From assembly GCA_028710385.1 (NCBI GenBank), contig JAQTUC010000002.1, positions 1 to 28,859 on the forward strand: a DNA stretch of 28,859 bases, written 5' to 3'. The stretch is from Candidatus Omnitrophota bacterium. Lineage in GTDB: Bacteria; Omnitrophota; Gorgyraeia; Duberdicusellales; 4484-171. The notes under the pieces were generated by a model. That model searched no databases, had not been told where the DNA came from, and saw only the letters and a program-made list of their open reading frames with translations. Made by a program: the position numbers and the translations under genes. Below are positions 1 to 7,602 of this stretch, in pieces (position 1 is the first letter of the stretch; each line of letters opens with the position of its first letter).

Positions 1-174
1 TTATTTATACTTTTGTTTTTCTGTATGTAAGTTAGTATTTTGGTTTTTAAACTCATTCATCCTCGCTTCGCCCGGTTACACAGATTACGCATCACGTCAC
101 ACATTCCACGTATCACGTTTTTAAAGACGTGTTACGTGATACCTGTTACGTGATACTTTTTCAATCTACAATCA
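1..174. repeat. Intergenic cluster of short CACGT-type repeats downstream of pilB
   Basis: No gene is seen here. The right half is made of small direct and inverted repeats: GTTACGTGATAC occurs at 131-142 and 145-156, and its inverse GTATCACGT lies at 110-118, so two alternative 9-bp hairpins can form. The cluster lies directly beyond the pilB stop codon and may act as a 3' end structure, though no clear U-tract was found. Confidence 0.5.
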
Positions 175-1866
175 TCACAACGGCTCATCCGGGCCTGTAA
201 CTTTTAACACCTCTTCAAGCGTTGTCAGGCCTTTAATTATTTTAACCAATCCATCTTCCCTTAAGGTGCGCATGCCAAGCAGCCTTGCTTCTCTTTTTAT
301 TATATGCTCTGACACTGAACTAGTAATTAACGCTCTTACTTTTAAACCGACCGGGAGATACTCGCAAATAACGGTCCTTCCCTTATAACCTATATTCTGG
401 CAGGCAGAGCATCCTTTGGCTTTATAAAGTTTGGCGTCTTTGCTTATAGAATATTTTTCCCTGATTCCATCCGGCATTTTGTATTCTTCTTTGCATTTAG
501 GGCAAAGCGTGCGCACAAGACGCTGCGTTAAAACTCCTATAAGAGTTGATGAAAGCAAAAACGGCTCAATACCCATATTAAGAAGCCTGGTTACGGAGCC
601 GGCGCTCGTTGTTGTATGAAGGGTGGACAAAACCAGATGCCCTGTTAAGGCCGCCTTTATCGCGATATCCGCGGTGTCAAAATCCCTTATTTCGCCAATC
701 ATTATAATATCCGGATCCTGGCGCAGAATAGAGCGCAGGCATGATGCGAAAGTTAAATTTATCTGAGGATTAATGCTTACCTGGTTTATGCCTTTTAACT
801 GGTATTCTATCGGGTCTTCTACCGTTATAATATTTTTTTCCGGGCTATAAACATGGGATATGGCAGCATAAAGAGATGTTGTCTTGCCGCTTCCTGTGGG
901 GCCGCAAACAAGAATAAGGCCGTGGGGCTTTAAGCTGTCTTCTTTTATTCCTTTTAAAACATCCTGTTCAAACCCCAAAAGGTCCAGGTCAAGAAGCGCT
1001 GTGGTTTTATCCAAAATTCTTAAAGCACATTTTTCGCCCATGCTTGAGGGAAGAACAGAAACCCTGAAATCAATATTTCTGTCCATGATAATGCTTCTGA
1101 ACCTGCCTTCCTGAGGAAGCCTGTGCTCTGCAATATTTAAATTGCACATTACTTTTATGCGCGAGACTACAAAAGGATGCATTTTTTTGGGGAAACTCTC
1201 TGCTTCCTTAAGAAGACCGTCAACTCTGAATCTTACACGGCTGGTTTTTTCAAGCGGCTCTATCAATATATCCGACGCTCGCGCGTATACGGCTTTTTTT
1301 AATACCGAATTTGTAAACTTTATTACCGGCGCTTCATCTATTGAGCCTATTTCTTCCTCTACAGCGTCTTTATCTCTTATTATTTCAAGATTTTCAGGTT
1401 TTTGGCCGCCTATAATATCCTCAAGCGAAGTAAGCGGCTGGCGGCTGTAATGGGTGGCTATCGCCTCTTTCATTTCGGAAAAAGGCGCTATAACGGGATT
1501 TATTTCGCATCCTGTGATTTTTTTTAAGTCATCTATGGCAAGGACATTTAATGGGTCGCTCATCGCAACAGTTACTGTGTTGCCGATTTTTCCTATAGGC
1601 ATAACCTGCAGGCTGGCTGCGGTTTTTTCAGGTATAAGGTCAAGAATTTCTTTTGTGATATTGAGGTTTAAAACGCGCATCGGGGGAACCGAAAGATAAC
1701 CGGAAAGTATGCTAACGAGCTGCGCCTCCTGCATAATCCCAAGCTTAACGAATAACTCAACCAAAGACCCGCCCTTTTCTTTCTGCATAGAAAGGGCCTT
1801 TTCAAGGTCTTCTTTGGAAACAAGTTTATTATCTATCAGGTAGTCGGTAAATTTTTCTTTTGTCAT
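175..1866 (-). CDS. pilB: Type IV pilus / type II secretion assembly ATPase (PilB/GspE family)
   Basis: 563 residues, typical of PilB/GspE hexameric ATPases that power pilus or pseudopilus polymerisation at the inner membrane. Residues 1-140 form an MshEN (GspE N-terminal) domain, a fold that binds c-di-GMP in some relatives. The ATPase core shows Walker A GPTGSGKT at 322-329, the Asp box ITVEDPIEY near 347-355, Walker B DPDIIMIGEIRD at 384-395 and the His box STLHT at 414-418. Two CxxC pairs (C455/C458 and C486/C489) form the zinc site usual in this family. The ORF ends in two successive TGA codons. The start lies 1 base after the stop of the upstream MshEN gene, so the two are probably cotranscribed. 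Its pseudopilin partners are probably those at 7.6-12.0 kb. PilB and GspE cannot be separated from sequence alone. Confidence 0.93.
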   Translation of the reverse strand: MTKEKFTDYLIDNKLVSKEDLEKALSMQKEKGGSLVELFVKLGIMQEAQLVSILSGYLSVPPMRVLNLNITKEILDLIPEKTAASLQVMPIGKIGNTVTVAMSDPLNVLAIDDLKKITGCEINPVIAPFSEMKEAIATHYSRQPLTSLEDIIGGQKPENLEIIRDKDAVEEEIGSIDEAPVIKFTNSVLKKAVYARASDILIEPLEKTSRVRFRVDGLLKEAESFPKKMHPFVVSRIKVMCNLNIAEHRLPQEGRFRSIIMDRNIDFRVSVLPSSMGEKCALRILDKTTALLDLDLLGFEQDVLKGIKEDSLKPHGLILVCGPTGSGKTTSLYAAISHVYSPEKNIITVEDPIEYQLKGINQVSINPQINLTFASCLRSILRQDPDIIMIGEIRDFDTADIAIKAALTGHLVLSTLHTTTSAGSVTRLLNMGIEPFLLSSTLIGVLTQRLVRTLCPKCKEEYKMPDGIREKYSISKDAKLYKAKGCSACQNIGYKGRTVICEYLPVGLKVRALITSSVSEHIIKREARLLGMRTLREDGLVKIIKGLTTLEEVLKVTGPDEPL

Positions 1867-1867
1867 A

Positions 1868-2305
1868 TCAATAGAATTTCTCTATAGCTTTTCTTATGTC
1901 CGAGGGGGTGCTTACAAAAATCTGGATATCGCAGCGGGTTAAATCTTCAAGGTCTTCTATGGCCTGGACGTTTAAGGGGTTTGCTATGGCAACAGTAAGC
2001 GTTCCTCCTATCTTATCCAAAGCTATCAGGCAATAATGAGTTGCCACATTTTTCGGTATCAGGGCAACTGTGTCCTTGGAAACTTCGTAGTTTTCCAGAG
2101 GAAGATAAGGAAAACCGAATTGAAGGCTAAGGCAATGCGCAATTTCATCTTCCTTGGCAAATCCGAGCCTTACAATAACCTCCCCTATCAAACCACCTTC
2201 TTTATTCTGGGCAGCCAAAGCTTTTTCCAGCTGTTCAAAAGTGATAACGCCCCTTTCTACCAGAATCTGGCCTAAAGGTTTTTCTGCTTTTTTTGGAGAC
2301 TTCAT
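1868..2305 (-). CDS. Stand-alone MshEN / GspE N-terminal domain protein
   Basis: 145 residues from the ATG at 2305. A longer frame from a TTG at 2338 exists, but it would overlap the upstream gene. The ATG follows that gene's TAA by one base, so I prefer it. After a short basic tail the whole protein is one MshEN domain (LGQILVERGVITFEQLEKAL ... IPKNVATHYCLIAL ... VAIANPLNVQAIEDLEDLT). It aligns by eye with residues 1-140 of the PilB ATPase encoded directly downstream. There is no ATPase domain, Walker motif or membrane segment. Known MshEN domains bind c-di-GMP or the platform protein. A regulatory or competing role at the pilus motor is therefore plausible but inferred. Confidence 0.8.
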   Translation of the reverse strand: MKSPKKAEKPLGQILVERGVITFEQLEKALAAQNKEGGLIGEVIVRLGFAKEDEIAHCLSLQFGFPYLPLENYEVSKDTVALIPKNVATHYCLIALDKIGGTLTVAIANPLNVQAIEDLEDLTRCDIQIFVSTPSDIRKAIEKFY

Positions 2306-2306
2306 T

Positions 2307-3638
2307 TTATTCCGATGTGCCGATGTGGGATTCGGCAAAAAGTATAAGTTCTTTTGCAGTCACTCCATCTATCGGATTTTCCGCTACAGAAAAGGAGAGC
2401 TTAATCTGGCCTTTAAAATTATCCTCTATCTTTTTCTTAAGATCGTTCGCAATTACCTGCGATTGCCTTTTATTTTTTTCTATTAAAATAGCGCATAAAC
2501 GGTTTAATCCGAATCTGCCAGGTATATCTATGGGCCTTAAACTTTCTTTAAACATTTTCGCTGTTTTCTTTATCAATTTTTCAGTCTCAATATGCCCGAA
2601 ATTTTTTTGATAGTCATCAAAATTTGATATTTCCATAAACAAAAAGGCACAAGGCCTCTGGTAGGAAAGAGACCTTACCATTTCTTCATCAAGCCTTTTT
2701 TCAATATACTTTTCGTTATAAAGGCCTGTAAGATAGTCAAATACTTCCAGTTCATCAACCTTGTGCGAAAGCCTTTTATGCTCCCAGATGATTGCGACAT
2801 TCTGCGTAAAAAGGCTGAGCACGCTTAAATCATCTTTGCTGAATACAAAATTATCGCTGTTTGTTGCGGCAAGTAATGAGCCTACCTGCTGGTTTCTGGA
2901 AAACACAGGCATAATAACTACCGTGTTTAAGCCAAACTCTTTCGCAAATTTCATATAGGGGAAATCTTTGTTTTCCTTATCCAAAATCAGCGTCCTTCCG
3001 GTTCTGCCGAAATTCTTAAGCTCGTTGGAAAGAATTTCTTCTGCTTTCGCGGCATCAATACCGCTGTAACTTACCAACTGGAAATTACCGGAAGTTTCGT
3101 CAATCAGGGTACAAAAACTTATTTTCATTTCCAATAACTCCGTAAGGCGCTGGTTCAGGAATTGAAGTATCTCCCTGGAAGGGACTTCTTTTGAAAATAA
3201 ATCATTTGCCTGAAGGATAGTAGACAATACCAAAACCTTTTTTGAAACCTCCTGGTTAAGCTCCTCGGCTTTCTGGCTGAAATCTTTAAGCTGTTCCAGT
3301 CCGCTTCTCATTTTGGAGGAAAGTATGTCTATCACCGATTCAAGGCTCTGCACTTCATTGGCGACATCCGGAGCGTCTTCTCCTATATTTTGAAGAGTCT
3401 TTCTGGAGTTAGTGTACACCCTTGCGATTGAAGCAAAAACTTCAAAAATTATCCACCAACCAAGCAATACAATCACTAAGGCAACCAGTATGGCAGGAAC
3501 TGAAATATACAATCCGCTGAAGTGGTATAAGATGACAATGACGGGAATAACCGTAACGAGAGATATGGCTATCCAGATTTTTCTTTTCAGACTTAATGTT
3601 TGAATTGAAAATTTTTTCTTGGCTTCGTTTTTAGCCAT
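2307..3638 (-). CDS. Membrane GAF protein with degenerate GGDEF domain
   Basis: 443 residues. Two hydrophobic segments (about 20-41 and 46-68) are followed by a helical linker with coiled-coil character (about 90-150), a GAF domain (about 150-290) and a GGDEF-fold domain (about 298-440) starting at the typical DYLTGLYN. The signature that should read GGDEF is GRFGLNRL at 374-381. The metal- and GTP-binding glycine and acidic residues are lost, so diguanylate cyclase activity is unlikely. The domain may instead bind a nucleotide or serve as an interaction module. The gene lies upstream of and almost touches the MshEN and pilB genes. This supports a sensory input to pilus assembly or motility; the ligand is unknown. 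Confidence 0.8.
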   Translation of the reverse strand: MAKNEAKKKFSIQTLSLKRKIWIAISLVTVIPVIVILYHFSGLYISVPAILVALVIVLLGWWIIFEVFASIARVYTNSRKTLQNIGEDAPDVANEVQSLESVIDILSSKMRSGLEQLKDFSQKAEELNQEVSKKVLVLSTILQANDLFSKEVPSREILQFLNQRLTELLEMKISFCTLIDETSGNFQLVSYSGIDAAKAEEILSNELKNFGRTGRTLILDKENKDFPYMKFAKEFGLNTVVIMPVFSRNQQVGSLLAATNSDNFVFSKDDLSVLSLFTQNVAIIWEHKRLSHKVDELEVFDYLTGLYNEKYIEKRLDEEMVRSLSYQRPCAFLFMEISNFDDYQKNFGHIETEKLIKKTAKMFKESLRPIDIPGRFGLNRLCAILIEKNKRQSQVIANDLKKKIEDNFKGQIKLSFSVAENPIDGVTAKELILFAESHIGTSE

Positions 3639-3664
3639 ATATTTTGATTTTAAATTACCGCTTA

Positions 3665-3710
3665 TGTTAAGCGCCCCGCACCTTTATTAAATAAAGCTTA
3701 ACATTTTTTG
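3665..3710. repeat. Intergenic hairpin between receiver gene and GAF/GGDEF gene
   Basis: TGTTAAGC at 3665-3672 is the inverse complement of GCTTAACA at 3696-3703, with a smaller TTTATT/AATAAA stem inside. On the plus strand a run of six T follows at 3704-3709, while both neighbouring genes are on the minus strand, so its direction is unclear. It may be a degenerate relative of the intergenic motif at 4141, 16216 and 27775. Confidence 0.45.
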
Positions 3711-3719
3711 TGCTGCGTG

Positions 3720-4106
3720 TCAATTAAAGCTGGTTTCCTTAAAGGAAAGTATTACGTTTATGCCCTTAAGTATCTCATCTATGGTGTAAGGTTTTGTAAC
3801 GTAGTAATCTGCCTCCATGGAGTAACCCTTTTTTATATCATCTATTTCTTTTTTTCCGGTTGCAAGCATAACGAAAACATCGGGCTTATTTTTCTTAATC
3901 CACCTAAGCACTTCCAAACCGTCAAGCTGCGGCAGCATTATATCCAGAACAACCACATCGGGCATAAAATCCTGTACCTTTTGTATGGCGTCTTTCCCGT
4001 CTTCGGAAGTTTCAACTGTAAACTCCAGCCGGCGCAGGCCATCCGCCAGAAAAGTCAGGGTTTCTTTTTCGTCTTCCACAATCAGAATTTTTCTGCCTCT
4101 AATCAT
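3720..4106 (-). CDS. Single-domain response regulator receiver
   Basis: 128 residues, a complete CheY-like receiver with no output domain. The acidic pocket is E11-D12, the phospho-acceptor D55 is in VVVLDIMLPQLDG, the switch threonine is T83 (LATG) and the conserved lysine is K105 (VTKPY). Start: ATG at 4106 with GAGGTG four bases upstream. It probably relays signals to the pilus or signalling genes downstream by protein contact, as CheY and PilG/PilH-type receivers do. No histidine kinase is encoded in the flanking genes. Confidence 0.9.
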   Translation of the reverse strand: MIRGRKILIVEDEKETLTFLADGLRRLEFTVETSEDGKDAIQKVQDFMPDVVVLDIMLPQLDGLEVLRWIKKNKPDVFVMLATGKKEIDDIKKGYSMEADYYVTKPYTIDEILKGINVILSFKETSFN

Positions 4107-4140
4107 GCGGCACCTCTTTTTTTTTGAATTTATTTCTCAT

Positions 4141-4208
4141 ATATTTTCAAAAATTAGTGCTGGGTTAAATTCGGCTACATTCTTTTCCGGACTTTCTGTC
4201 CGAAAAAG
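4141..4208 (-). repeat. Copy 1 of recurring intergenic motif plus hairpin
   Basis: Bases 4144-4172 are a 29-base exact match to 16216-16244. On the minus strand this reads GAATTTAACCCAGC then ACTAATTTTTG. It is preceded on that strand by a hairpin with arms 4182-4192 and 4198-4208 (CTTTTCCGGAC / GTCCGAAAAAG). It fills the gap between the PadR gene and the receiver gene. Confidence 0.7.
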
Positions 4209-4216
4209 GGTAAGTC

Positions 4217-4747
4217 TCATTTTATTTCGCCTTTTTTTATCGCTGTTATCATGTCCCGCAGGAAACCGCTTTCTGCGCTTGCTAATTTAAAATGATGCTT
4301 AAGGAGAAGCGTTAAATTCTTCGGTATATCTTTCTGCTCTTTTTCTTTCATGAGCAGCCACCGTTTTACTTTTTCCAAAAACCAGAGCCTGAGCCTTAGC
4401 AACGGTAAAATTTTTTTCTTGTCAAGGAAAGGCAGAAAATATAACGCCACATCCAATTCAACGAAAGGCTGGCGTTGGGAAAGGAACACTTCCCGGCAAA
4501 GTTCAAAGAATTCTTTTTCTCCGTGAGGCGTTATATAATAAATGTATTTATTGAGATTGTTCTCTCCCCTAAGCTCCTTTTTTTTTACAAGGCCTTCTTC
4601 CTCCATTCTGCTTAAGGGGTAATATATGGACTGCATTTCAAATTCAGAAAAAATACCCATTTCTTTCTGAATTATTTTTTTTATCTGATAGCCATGCTTG
4701 GGCCCTTCCTTCAAGATGCCTAAAATAACGAGCCTTTGTATTTTCAT
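4217..4747 (-). CDS. PadR-family transcriptional regulator
   Basis: 176 residues. The N-terminal 90 residues are a PadR winged helix (LVILGILKEGPKHGYQIKKI, then the wing LRGENNLNKYIYYITPHGEKEF). The rest is a helical dimerisation region like the Vir_act_alpha_C domain. Its ATG overlaps the accA stop codon as ATGA (4744-4747), so translation is probably coupled. Family members usually repress neighbouring or detoxification genes in response to small molecules. The target and ligand here are unknown, and the link with accA is only positional. Confidence 0.88.
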   Translation of the reverse strand: MKIQRLVILGILKEGPKHGYQIKKIIQKEMGIFSEFEMQSIYYPLSRMEEEGLVKKKELRGENNLNKYIYYITPHGEKEFFELCREVFLSQRQPFVELDVALYFLPFLDKKKILPLLRLRLWFLEKVKRWLLMKEKEQKDIPKNLTLLLKHHFKLASAESGFLRDMITAIKKGEIK

Positions 4748-5697
4748 TCCTTAAAGACACCCATTTTCCTGAATTTATCGTACCTTAATTTAATAAGCGC
4801 GTCCATATCTATGCCTGACAATTCTTTAAGGTTTTTAAGTATGGCTTCTTTTAAATTTTTTCCTGTTATGTCATAGTTTCTATGCGCTCCGCCTTCCGGC
4901 TCCTGCACAATTTCATCTATTATGCCAAGGCTCAATAAATCCGGCGCTGTAAGTTTTAGCACCTTTGCCGCTTCTTTCTTCTGTGCCGCATCTTTCCATA
5001 AAATAGCGGCGCAGCCTTCGGGAGAAATTACCGAATAATAAGCGTATTCCATTATTAAAACTTTATCCCCGACTCCGATGCCCAAAGCCCCGCCGGAGCC
5101 GCCTTCGCCTATTACAACAACGACAATAGGGCTTCTTATGGCAAACATATCCCTTATATTTTCCGCAATGGCAAGGGCCTGGCCCCTTTCTTCAGCACCC
5201 ACTCCCGGGTATGCTCCTGGCGTATCCACAAGGCAGACCACGGGAAGGCCGGATCTTTCCCCAAGACGCATAAGCCTTATTGCCTTACGGTAACCTTCCG
5301 GGTTTGCGCAGCCAAAACTTCTTATAATGTTTTCTTTTGTGTCTTTTCCTTTTTGATGGCCTATTACAACAATTTTTTTATCGTCCAGCATAGCAAGTCC
5401 CGCGACAATCGCTCTGTCTTCGCCGAAAAGCCTGTCGCCGGACAAAAGCACAAAATCCTTCATTATAAGATTAATGTAATCAAGGGTGGTCGGCCTTTTG
5501 GGGTGCCTGGCAATCTGAATTTTTTGCCAGGGAGAGAGGTTTGAATAAATTCCTTTTTTAAGGGTTTTTAACTTTTTCTCAAGATTATTTATTTCTGCGG
5601 ATAAGTCAACTTCCTTTTCCGCAGAAAATTTCCTGAGTTCCTCAATTTTTTTTTCCAGCTCTATGACTGGTTTTTCAAAATCCCAATTTTCTATCAT
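4744..5697 (-). CDS. accA: Acetyl-CoA carboxylase carboxyltransferase subunit alpha
   Basis: 317 residues, close to the 319 of E. coli AccA. It forms the carboxyltransferase with AccD, moving carboxyl from carboxybiotin to acetyl-CoA to give malonyl-CoA for fatty acid synthesis. A coiled-coil N-terminus (IELEKKIEELRKFSAEKEVD) leads into ARHPKRPTTLDYI. The crotonase-type core follows, with GDRLFGEDRAIV, the glycine-rich oxyanion region VIGEGGSGGALGIGVGD and the segment YYSVISPEGCAAILW. accD is not in the window. No clear ribosome binding site is seen. It overlaps the PadR gene by four bases. Confidence 0.96.
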   Translation of the reverse strand: MIENWDFEKPVIELEKKIEELRKFSAEKEVDLSAEINNLEKKLKTLKKGIYSNLSPWQKIQIARHPKRPTTLDYINLIMKDFVLLSGDRLFGEDRAIVAGLAMLDDKKIVVIGHQKGKDTKENIIRSFGCANPEGYRKAIRLMRLGERSGLPVVCLVDTPGAYPGVGAEERGQALAIAENIRDMFAIRSPIVVVVIGEGGSGGALGIGVGDKVLIMEYAYYSVISPEGCAAILWKDAAQKKEAAKVLKLTAPDLLSLGIIDEIVQEPEGGAHRNYDITGKNLKEAILKNLKELSGIDMDALIKLRYDKFRKMGVFKE

Positions 5698-5703
5698 TGT
5701 TTA

Positions 5704-5766
5704 CGGCCTTCAGCTATCAGCTATCGGCTGTCAGCTGCTGAGAGCTGACGCCTGAAGACTGAAAGC
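5704..5766. repeat. Degenerate AGCTATC/AGCTGAC micro-repeat cluster
   Basis: The gap between the transpeptidase gene and accA consists of iterated CAGCTATC, CGGCTGTC, AGAGCTGACG-like units, partly palindromic around AGCT. A similar stretch occurs at 27162-27210. It probably belongs to a dispersed intergenic repeat family. Confidence 0.45.
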
Positions 5767-5769
5767 TTT

Positions 5770-6570
5770 TTAATCTACAATGGTTACTTCTGTGCCTACG
5801 GGCACTATATCGTATAATTCCTCAACCTCGTCATTGCGCATTCTGACACACCCAAGGGTTACCTGTTTACCGAGATCTTCCGGCATTGTGGTGCCGTGTA
5901 TGCCATAACCTTTTAATTCAAAACCCAGCCATCTGGTGCCCAGGATATTCTCCGGGCTATCCGGAGGAACAACCGCGCCCGCCCTGAACCAGGTGGGATT
6001 AGGCTGCTTGTTTATAATTTTAAAAACACCTACCGGAGTTGAATTATTTTTTCCGGTTGAAACTACATAAGTCTTTACTATTTCATTGCCTACCTTAAGG
6101 AAAAGAATATTCTGCGATTTATCAACGACTATGGAAAATTTACATGTGTTTACTTTTAACCCCTGATCCGGCCTTATAATATCAGATGTTATGTTGTTTG
6201 CTCTTTTAATCAGCTCAATCGTTGTGTTGTTTTCCTTGGCTATTTTTGCCAGGCTGTCATTAGGCTTAACAGTGTATTTTTTTGCGCATTTATCCATTAT
6301 GGGAGAAAATAAAACTTTTATATTTATATCCTCTATTTTTTTCTGTATTTCCTTAAGCCCTGCCGTATCGTCTACTTTTTCGCGGGCTTGCTCGTAAAGC
6401 TTTCTTGCCTGAAGCAAATCACCGTTTAAAAAAGCCATATCAGCTTCTTTAATATAACCCTTCTGCGCGCCTAAGTGAGCGCCGTCGGGCTTTCTGCCTA
6501 AAACCAGCAACGCAGCCAATATCCCGACGATTACAACACCTGCTATGACTATTATAAATTGCTTCTTCAT
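5770..6570 (-). CDS. LysM-containing L,D-transpeptidase (YkuD family)
   Basis: 266 residues. The N-terminal hydrophobic segment (about 4-25) serves as a signal anchor, so the protein acts in the periplasm on peptidoglycan. Residues 38-80 resemble a tetratricopeptide-like helical pair, 97-142 a LysM domain (KYTVKPNDSLAKIAKENNTT) and 145-266 the YkuD catalytic domain. The active-site signature is complete: H225 in GIHGTT and TLGCVRM with nucleophile C241 and R243. Such enzymes make 3-3 crosslinks or attach proteins to peptidoglycan stems. Start: ATG with GGAGG eight bases upstream. It is followed by a repeat-bearing gap before accA. Confidence 0.92.
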   Translation of the reverse strand: MKKQFIIVIAGVVIVGILAALLVLGRKPDGAHLGAQKGYIKEADMAFLNGDLLQARKLYEQAREKVDDTAGLKEIQKKIEDINIKVLFSPIMDKCAKKYTVKPNDSLAKIAKENNTTIELIKRANNITSDIIRPDQGLKVNTCKFSIVVDKSQNILFLKVGNEIVKTYVVSTGKNNSTPVGVFKIINKQPNPTWFRAGAVVPPDSPENILGTRWLGFELKGYGIHGTTMPEDLGKQVTLGCVRMRNDEVEELYDIVPVGTEVTIVD

Positions 6571-6615
6571 CTTGTATCCTCCTTCAAGATTGTTCCTACA
6601 AGTTGTAAGTTTATT

Positions 6616-7065
6616 TTATTTATAGAATATTAAGGTGATGATAATTCCTATGAGTGCCCCTGCGAAAACTTCTATAGGGGTGTGGCCTGCCAGTTCTTTT
6701 AAGCGGTCGTCCTGGATTTTACGCTTGCTGTGTAAATCATCCATAATCCTGTTAAGTATGCGGGCCTGAACACCTATAGATCAGCGCCATGTCTGCGCAT
6801 CAAACAGTGTCATAAGCGCAAAAAAACAACTCATGGCAAAAAGCGGGGAAGAAAATCCCACTTCTTTACCCAAAGAAAAAGCAAGGCCGACTACTGCCGC
6901 GCTATGCGCAGAAGGCATGCCTCCGGTGCGCAGAATCCAGTTAAAGTTGAATTTCTTTTCCGTAACAAGGCCTATAACCACTTTTAAGCCCTGGGCTGTT
7001 ACCCAGCTTAAATTGGTAATCCAGAAAACCTTGTTAATCCATATGCCTTGAAGGCCGTTTTCCAT
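6616..7065 (-). pseudogene. Divergent PAP2 / YuiD-type membrane protein interrupted by one in-frame TGA
   Basis: The frame from ATG 7065 reads 94 residues with the YuiD signature (LRTGGMPSAHSAAVVGLAFS) and then meets TGA at 6781-6783 after FDAQTWR. The same frame continues without another stop to TAA at 6616, giving SIGVQARILNRIMDD, then HTPIEVFAGALIGIIITLIF. That is the normal C-terminal half of this family. The family has an arginine where the stop falls (DAxGVRR), so CGA changed to TGA explains it. Total length would be about 149 codons, near the usual 150-160. Other genes here use TGA as a real stop (pilB ends TGA TGA). The gene is therefore a recent nonsense mutant, a sequencing error, or is read through. 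It would be a multi-span inner-membrane protein of uncertain function. Confidence 0.8.
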
Positions 7066-7168
7066 AATTTATTATTATAAAGAAAAAAGGTTATTTGGGC
7101 AACTAAATATTTAGGCGGTTTGCTTAAATTTGGCTGAATTTGCTGCAAAATGCGGGTTTTTTGCCTGA

Positions 7169-7600
7169 TTAATACAAAACAATACCCTGTTCGTTTAACT
7201 CATTGACGGTTTGCTGGCTTGGCCGTTTGCCGATTTTTGTTACCCCAGGTGCAGGTTTTTCGCGGGCAGGCGAAGAGTTTGCCTCCTCTCCTGAGGCAGC
7301 ATAAGAACCAGAGGCGGGCGCCTCTTTTTTCTCCGGAACAGTTATTGCTTTTTTTGTTTCAGGCAATAAACTTTCTTCTTTTGGTTTCGCCCTTTTAATA
7401 ACTGTTATGGAGGGTTTACCGGGTTCCTTTAAAAGCGCCCCAATGCGCGCGCTTGCGGTATCCGCTGGTCGGAAAGAAATTTCCTGAGCAACCTTATTCA
7501 TGGTCGCCGCTGGATCATTGACGGCATTCCTTCTATTAATAAGAATTAAAATAAATATAGTGGCAAGGACAAAAGCTATGTATATGTATTTTTGCTTCAT
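7169..7600 (-). CDS. Small single-span membrane protein at end of prepilin operon
   Basis: 143 residues, not recognised. One N-terminal membrane segment (about 5-21, YIYIAFVLATIFILILI) is followed by a basic patch and a low-complexity region rich in Pro, Lys, Glu and Ala. The latter is likely extended and periplasmic, and may span the periplasm or contact other pilus parts. The end (KRPSQQTVNELNEQGIVLY) is less biased. It starts two bases after the stop of the upstream PilX-like gene, so it is the last gene of the seven-gene operon. The layout loosely recalls PilP/GspC-type linkers, but no domain proves this. Confidence 0.6.
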   Translation of the reverse strand: MKQKYIYIAFVLATIFILILINRRNAVNDPAATMNKVAQEISFRPADTASARIGALLKEPGKPSITVIKRAKPKEESLLPETKKAITVPEKKEAPASGSYAASGEEANSSPAREKPAPGVTKIGKRPSQQTVNELNEQGIVLY

Positions 7601-7602
7601 AC

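Noticed and set aside
6781..6783. TGA recoding (alternative genetic code or selenocysteine) in the YuiD-type gene
   Set aside because: Many genes here end in TGA, pilB even in two in a row, so TGA is a normal stop. No selenocysteine insertion hairpin is evident just after the codon, and the family has Arg there.
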